This document shows, piece after piece, positions 60,496 through 64,000 of a stretch of DNA of 64,000 bases. A model generated the notes under the pieces. The model was given only the letters and a program-made list of their open reading frames with translations, had not been told where the DNA came from and ran no database searches. A program made the translations under genes and the position numbers. Every line of letters begins with the position of its first letter. Positions within the stretch are counted from its first letter, which is position 1. The DNA is taken from the NCBI RefSeq assembly GCF_003952525.1, contig NZ_CP034451.1, positions 310,001-374,000 of the forward strand, read 5' to 3'. The stretch comes from Mesorhizobium sp. M3A.F.Ca.ET.080.04.2.1. Its GTDB lineage: Bacteria; Pseudomonadota; Alphaproteobacteria; Rhizobiales; Rhizobiaceae.

Positions 60496-61644
60496 TTGGT
60501 CGACTTTCTCAACTACAATGAGGCGCGAGAACTGGCTAAGGCCAAGCTTCCCCGCGGCATCTTTGAATTCATAGATCGCGGGACAGGAGACGAGTTCAGC
60601 CTGCGCCACAACAGGCGCCAGTTTGAAGCGGCTAGAATCCTGCCACGGGTGCTCACGGGAGGAAGCCCTCGTTCGCAGAAGGTCGAGATCTTCGGCGAAA
60701 CCTATAGCGCGCCTTTGCTGGCTGCGCCGACCGCATTCGCAGGTCTGGTCTGGTTCAAAGGCGAGATCGAGTTGGCCAGAGCAGCAGCAGCATATGGAAT
60801 CCCTTTTTGTGCAGCGACAGAAGCGATCACCGGGGTTGGAGAGATTGCAACAGCTGTTGGCACGCCGATCTGGTTTCAGCTTTATCTGTGGGACAGGGAA
60901 GAACTTTCCCAGAACCTTATTGAAAAAGCCTGGACAAATGGCGCCCGAACATTGGTTGTGACCGTCGATACGCCGGTTCTTCCAAAGCGGGAATACAACG
61001 TCCGCAATGGCTTCGATATTCCTTTCAGATTCTCGCCGCGCAATGTCTTCGATGTCGCGACGCATCCACGGTGGGCGGTCGGGGTCCTAGGCCGCTATCT
61101 GGCGGCTGGGGGCCTGCCGAACTTCGCCAACTATCCTCCTGAATATAGGGCCAATATCCTGAGCCGAGGAAGCGCGCGTTCGATGTCTTTGGCGCCTGAT
61201 CTGGATTGGGATTGCGTCCGGCGCATACGGACGAACTGGAAGGGAAATCTGGTCATCAAAGGGATCCTGCGCGCAGACGATGCCCTGTTGGCTCTGCAGA
61301 TCGGCGCAGATGGTATCATAGTCTCCAACCACGGGGGACGAAACCTCGACGGAGCCGTCGCGCCTATTGAAGTCCTGCCTAACATTGCTGATGCGGTTGG
61401 TGATCGTCTGACCGTCCTTGCAGACAGCGGCGTGCAGCGAGGCTCAGATATTTTCAAGTTGCTTGCGAATGGAGCGAAGGCGGTTCTGCTTGGCCGAAGC
61501 CTGCTCTATGGCACCGCCATAGCTGGATCGGCGGGCGCCCTGCGGATGATGCGAAATCTTGGCGAGGAGCTCGATGTGGCAATGGCTATGAGTGGCTGCA
61601 GGTCGCTGAAGGAAATCGATCGCAGCCTGCTTGTAAAGGCGTAG
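60496..61644 (+). CDS. FMN-dependent alpha-hydroxyacid oxidase/dehydrogenase
   Basis: A 382-residue TIM-barrel flavoenzyme of the LldD/glycolate oxidase/mandelate dehydrogenase family. Visible are IFEFIDRGTGDEF, APTAFAGLVWFKGEIELARA, the FMN/substrate block IWFQLYLWDRE, Lys in LVIKGILRADDA, the catalytic His-Arg motif VSNHGGRNLDGAVAPIEVLP and phosphate-binding ADSGVQRGSDIFK. It oxidises an L-2-hydroxy acid to the 2-oxo acid. The TTG start is preceded by AGGGA. It follows the NCS1 permease gene by 63 bp. The exact hydroxy acid is unknown. Confidence 0.9.
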   Translation: MVDFLNYNEARELAKAKLPRGIFEFIDRGTGDEFSLRHNRRQFEAARILPRVLTGGSPRSQKVEIFGETYSAPLLAAPTAFAGLVWFKGEIELARAAAAYGIPFCAATEAITGVGEIATAVGTPIWFQLYLWDREELSQNLIEKAWTNGARTLVVTVDTPVLPKREYNVRNGFDIPFRFSPRNVFDVATHPRWAVGVLGRYLAAGGLPNFANYPPEYRANILSRGSARSMSLAPDLDWDCVRRIRTNWKGNLVIKGILRADDALLALQIGADGIIVSNHGGRNLDGAVAPIEVLPNIADAVGDRLTVLADSGVQRGSDIFKLLANGAKAVLLGRSLLYGTAIAGSAGALRMMRNLGEELDVAMAMSGCRSLKEIDRSLLVKA

Positions 61645-61835
61645 GCATCCAGCCTCTTAGGCCGCGAGGTATTCGCAACTCCGTCTCCTGCCGGATGCTG
61701 GTTTGGGGTGAATACGGTGCCCCAATCTCATTGAAGTCAATGTGACCGGCTCGCGGCGGATCCCTTGTGTGTTAAAAAAAAATGACATACCGTTAAACTT
61801 ATTAAACGCCATCAGCCCGCGGGAAGGAAGCGCAT

Positions 61836-63341
61836 ATGAACGCAATTTCGGAACTCGAGCGGCTCTCCGGGTCGCTCTATATCGACGCACGTTACGTGCG
61901 AAGCGAATCGGCAACCCGTTTTGAGGTCATCGATCCTGCGACTGAAAGGCCTGTGGGATGGATCGCCGACGCAACCGACGCCGAGATTGACGATGCCCTG
62001 GAGGCCGCCATATCTGCCAGGAAGCGTTGGGCCGCGCTCGACCCTAGGAGTCGGGCTGTTGTACTTCACGATATCGCTGCCGAAATCAGGAACAAGAAGG
62101 CCCTTTATGGGGCTCCTTTGACGCTCGAAGAAGGCAAGCCCTACAAGGAGTCTGTCGATGAGGTCTCGTGGTGCGCTACGGCGATTGACTATTATGCGGA
62201 GATGGCTCGGCACGAGGCCGGTCGATTGGCAGGCACGACCGTCCCTGGCCAGTTTCATTTCAGCGTCAAGGAGCCACTTGGAACGGTGGTGATCATTCTC
62301 CCGTTCAATTTCCCTCTCGTGCTTCTTTGCTGGGAAGCGGCGGCGGCTCTCGCAGCTGGCAATGCCGTGATCGTGAAGCCACATGAGCAGACAAGTCTCA
62401 CGACCCTCAAGTTCGCCGAGTTGTTTTCTACCCTTCCATCTGGATTGTTTCAGGTCGTTACGGGAGGTGCCAGGGTCGGCCAGCGTCTCGTGGCAAGTCC
62501 CAAAACCCACGGAGTAGCATATACCGGCTCCGTCAGCGTCGGGCAGCAGGTTGCAAGAACCTGCGCCGAAACGTTCAAGCCATGCCTGATCGAGGCTTCG
62601 GGAAATGACCCCTTTATCGTCATGCCGTCAGCGCCACTGGAGATCGCGGCTCGTGGCGCTGCGTTCGCGGCGTATTTGAACTGCGGACAGGTATGTACGG
62701 CCGCTGAGCGGTTCTACGTCCATGAAGCGATCTACGACAAATTCGCCGAACAGTTGGCTGTTGAGACCAAAAAGCTGAGGGTCGGCAATGGTTTCGACCA
62801 GGTCGATATTGGTCCCATGGCAACCCGCAAGCAGCGAGATCGCTTCGAGGCGATGATTGCGCATGCCCGTCAACAGGGGGCTCGCGTAAAGACTGGAGGC
62901 GGTCGTCCAGCACATATGAATCAGGGATGGTTTGTAGAGCCAACCGTTCTGACTGACGTTGCTCCAGAGTTTGAAATTCTCAATGAAGAGTCATTCGGGC
63001 CGGTTGCCCCGCTTTGCTCCGTGTCGAGCTTCGACGAAGCAATGACACTTGCAAACCAGTCCCGTTTCGGTCTCGGCGCCAACCTCTACAGTCTCGACAT
63101 GGACGAGATCATGCGTGCTGTTCGCGAGTTCGAGTCCGGGATCGTTTGGATAAATGCGCCCTTGTTGGACAATGATGCCCTTCCATTCGGAGGCCGCAAG
63201 CTTTCTGGAACCGGGCGGCAACTGGGACCGGAGGGCTTAGCTCAGTTTCAGAACACCAAATTCGTCATGATCGACCCGAAGGCGTCCAAGCAGGACTTTT
63301 GGTGGTTTCCATACTCCAACGAGGAGAGCTTCCGCTCTTAA
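61836..63341 (+). CDS. Aldehyde dehydrogenase family protein
   Basis: A 501-residue NAD(P)-dependent aldehyde dehydrogenase. The cofactor and active-site blocks are ILPFNFPLVLLCWEAAAALA, IVKPHEQTSLTTLKFAE, YTGSVSVGQQVA, the catalytic Glu in LIEASGNDPFIV (EASGND instead of the usual ELGG) and the nucleophilic Cys in YLNCGQVCTAAERFYV. EESFGPVAPL and the C-terminal FGGRKLSGTGRQLG are typical. It probably oxidises an aldehyde from the degraded solute to an acid; semialdehyde dehydrogenases are the nearest type. It has its own 190-bp upstream region with an A9 run. Confidence 0.92.
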   Translation: MNAISELERLSGSLYIDARYVRSESATRFEVIDPATERPVGWIADATDAEIDDALEAAISARKRWAALDPRSRAVVLHDIAAEIRNKKALYGAPLTLEEGKPYKESVDEVSWCATAIDYYAEMARHEAGRLAGTTVPGQFHFSVKEPLGTVVIILPFNFPLVLLCWEAAAALAAGNAVIVKPHEQTSLTTLKFAELFSTLPSGLFQVVTGGARVGQRLVASPKTHGVAYTGSVSVGQQVARTCAETFKPCLIEASGNDPFIVMPSAPLEIAARGAAFAAYLNCGQVCTAAERFYVHEAIYDKFAEQLAVETKKLRVGNGFDQVDIGPMATRKQRDRFEAMIAHARQQGARVKTGGGRPAHMNQGWFVEPTVLTDVAPEFEILNEESFGPVAPLCSVSSFDEAMTLANQSRFGLGANLYSLDMDEIMRAVREFESGIVWINAPLLDNDALPFGGRKLSGTGRQLGPEGLAQFQNTKFVMIDPKASKQDFWWFPYSNEESFRS

Positions 63342-63486
63342 CGCATGCGCAATGCGTTGGTGAATGCACTCGCCACAGGGAGCCGCGACGAAAATGGTCG
63401 TCGCGGCCGACCTCCGCACGAGCGGAGTTGCCCGCTTTGCGCGGCGTGATCCACTGAAGGCGGGAATGACGAGCCCGTCCACGGGC
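63340..63486. repeat. Cluster of four perfect inverted repeats after the aldehyde dehydrogenase gene
   Basis: Perfect stems are AACGCAT/ATGCGTT (63340-63346 with 63352-63358, starting in the stop codon), GCCGCGACGA/TCGTCGCGGC (63382-63391 with 63398-63407), CTCCGC/GCGGAG (63412-63417 with 63422-63427) and GCCCGT/ACGGGC (63473-63478 with 63481-63486). None is followed by a T run. They could end transcription, stabilise the message or belong to a structured RNA or palindromic repeat family. Confidence 0.6.
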
Positions 63487-63731
63487 AATGACCGCGGACG
63501 AAGAGACCACGACGGGACGGATTGACGTCGACCTCGCTCAAACCGCTGCCAAGTGCCTTCGCACATGACCGAGAAAATGAGACGGGTCGTTTGCGGGCGC
63601 TAGTCTGTCGGCGGTGCGGGCCCACGCGCCCGGCAGGCAAACCCCGGAAGGGGGCGCGCGGACAAGCTGACGGTCACGGGCTCTGCGGCAGGCAACTGAG
63701 CGGCCCCTCTGGGGTCGTAGGCTCGACGGAG
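63487..63731. other. GC-rich noncoding stretch with further hairpins
   Basis: No supported gene. A CGCGCCC/GGGCGCG pairing (63625-63631 with 63652-63658) and shorter C4/G4 pairings indicate stable RNA structure on either strand. Open frames here have no ribosome sites or recognisable domains. Confidence 0.35.
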
Positions 63732-64000
63732 TCAATTGCGGACACGAAGGTTTTCCGGATCGTACCAAGGCCCGAACTGAACCTTCACGGCATAGCGCTT
63801 CATCACGATTTCTGCTTCCCACCTGCCTGTTGCCAGCCACTCCTTGGTTACCCATTCTGCGTTGTTCACATAACCAAGCCGACTGACGCACCAACTCGGT
63901 GACCGTAGGCACCAGACGCGATGGAAACCAACAAGGTTGCCGTATCGTATGAGCGGCTCATTATGATAGAGCATCGGCACCACTGGCCGGCCCGACAGTT
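63732..64000 (-). CDS. Unrecognised protein, C-terminal part, running off the window
   Basis: The minus-strand frame is open from base 64000 to a stop at 63732 (about 88 residues) and has protein-like composition, rich in aromatic residues: PVVPMLYHNEPLIRYGNLVG, then FHRVWCLRSPSWCVSRLGYV and EWLATGRWEAEIVMKRYAVK. Two cysteines lie seven residues apart (WCLRSPSWC). I cannot assign a family. The start, if real, is beyond the window. A chance frame is possible in this GC-rich DNA. Confidence 0.4.
   Translation of the reverse strand, partial: LSGRPVVPMLYHNEPLIRYGNLVGFHRVWCLRSPSWCVSRLGYVNNAEWVTKEWLATGRWEAEIVMKRYAVKVQFGPWYDPENLRVRN

Noticed and set aside
63601..63731. Group II intron or mobile element end
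   Set aside because: The structure-rich sequence prompted the idea, but no domain V-like hairpin, reverse transcriptase frame or terminal repeat could be shown.
1..64000. CRISPR arrays, tRNA or rRNA genes
   Set aside because: No regularly spaced repeats, no tRNA-like GGTTCGAAT arm with a matching acceptor stem and no rRNA segments were seen on reading; a covariance search was not possible.

Overview
The window looks like the accessory genome of an alphaproteobacterium in the order Hyphomicrobiales/Rhizobiales (Mesorhizobium-like). This is inferred from the high GC content, the many ribose/xylose-type ABC importers with paralogous LacI/GntR regulators, and the Gfo/Idh/MocA oxidoreductases. 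No rRNA, tRNA, CRISPR array or replication origin was seen. The genus is an inference and was not tested.

Layout. (1) 1-1226: right end of an IS66-type element (3' part of tnpC, a YecA-like passenger gene and the terminal repeat), ending 2 bases before the stop codon of the next gene. (2) 1.2-19.6 kb, minus strand: catabolic locus A. It holds a BhcC-like PLP aldolase, an OsmC protein, a GlcG/HbpS protein, an SDR, a sugar-binding protein, a large-subunit N,N-dimethylformamidase homologue, an acetoin-dehydrogenase-type complex (acoA-acoB-acoC), an RbsC/RbsA-type ABC importer, a LacI regulator, a TIM-barrel isomerase, a Gfo/Idh/MocA dehydrogenase, a cyclase-family hydrolase and an OtnK-type kinase. 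(3) 19.6-29 kb: regulators (GntR/UTRA and two LacI), a YihT-like class I aldolase, two more Gfo/Idh/MocA enzymes, a second sugar-binding protein with no transporter beside it, and a D-2-hydroxyacid dehydrogenase. (4) 29.4-37.7 kb: a defence island with a fused MNT-HEPN protein, a Septu-like ATPase/HNH pair bridged by a 25-codon ORF, an AbiV protein, a TrlF-type PHP-ATPase and a divergent unknown gene, followed by small RHH and XRE regulators. (5) 39.5-55.3 kb: catabolic locus B with two SDRs, a XylGHF-type importer, paralogues of the locus A cyclase, dehydrogenase and RbsA/RbsC importer, a GntR/FCD regulator, an M24 peptidase-fold enzyme, a RidA protein and an HpcH/HpaI aldolase. (6) 56.2-63.3 kb: a Tat-exported family 5 binding protein, a cupin regulator, an NCS1 permease with a small membrane protein, an FMN alpha-hydroxyacid oxidase and an aldehyde dehydrogenase. 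The last 650 bases are rich in inverted repeats and end in an unrecognised partial ORF.

How the parts work together (inference). Loci A and B look like parallel versions of one scheme: periplasmic capture and ABC import of a small polyol, sugar or sugar-acid-like solute, NAD(P)-dependent oxidation (Gfo/Idh/MocA, SDR), ring opening by a cyclase-family hydrolase, then kinase or aldolase cleavage. Two regulatory codes can be read directly. Paired LacI-type palindromes (TGTcAACGwTTACA and relatives) occur at four places in locus A. TGTCGACA palindromes occur near both promoters of locus B and near the peptidase gene, and are assigned here to the GntR/FCD protein encoded between them. Substrates cannot be read from sequence alone.
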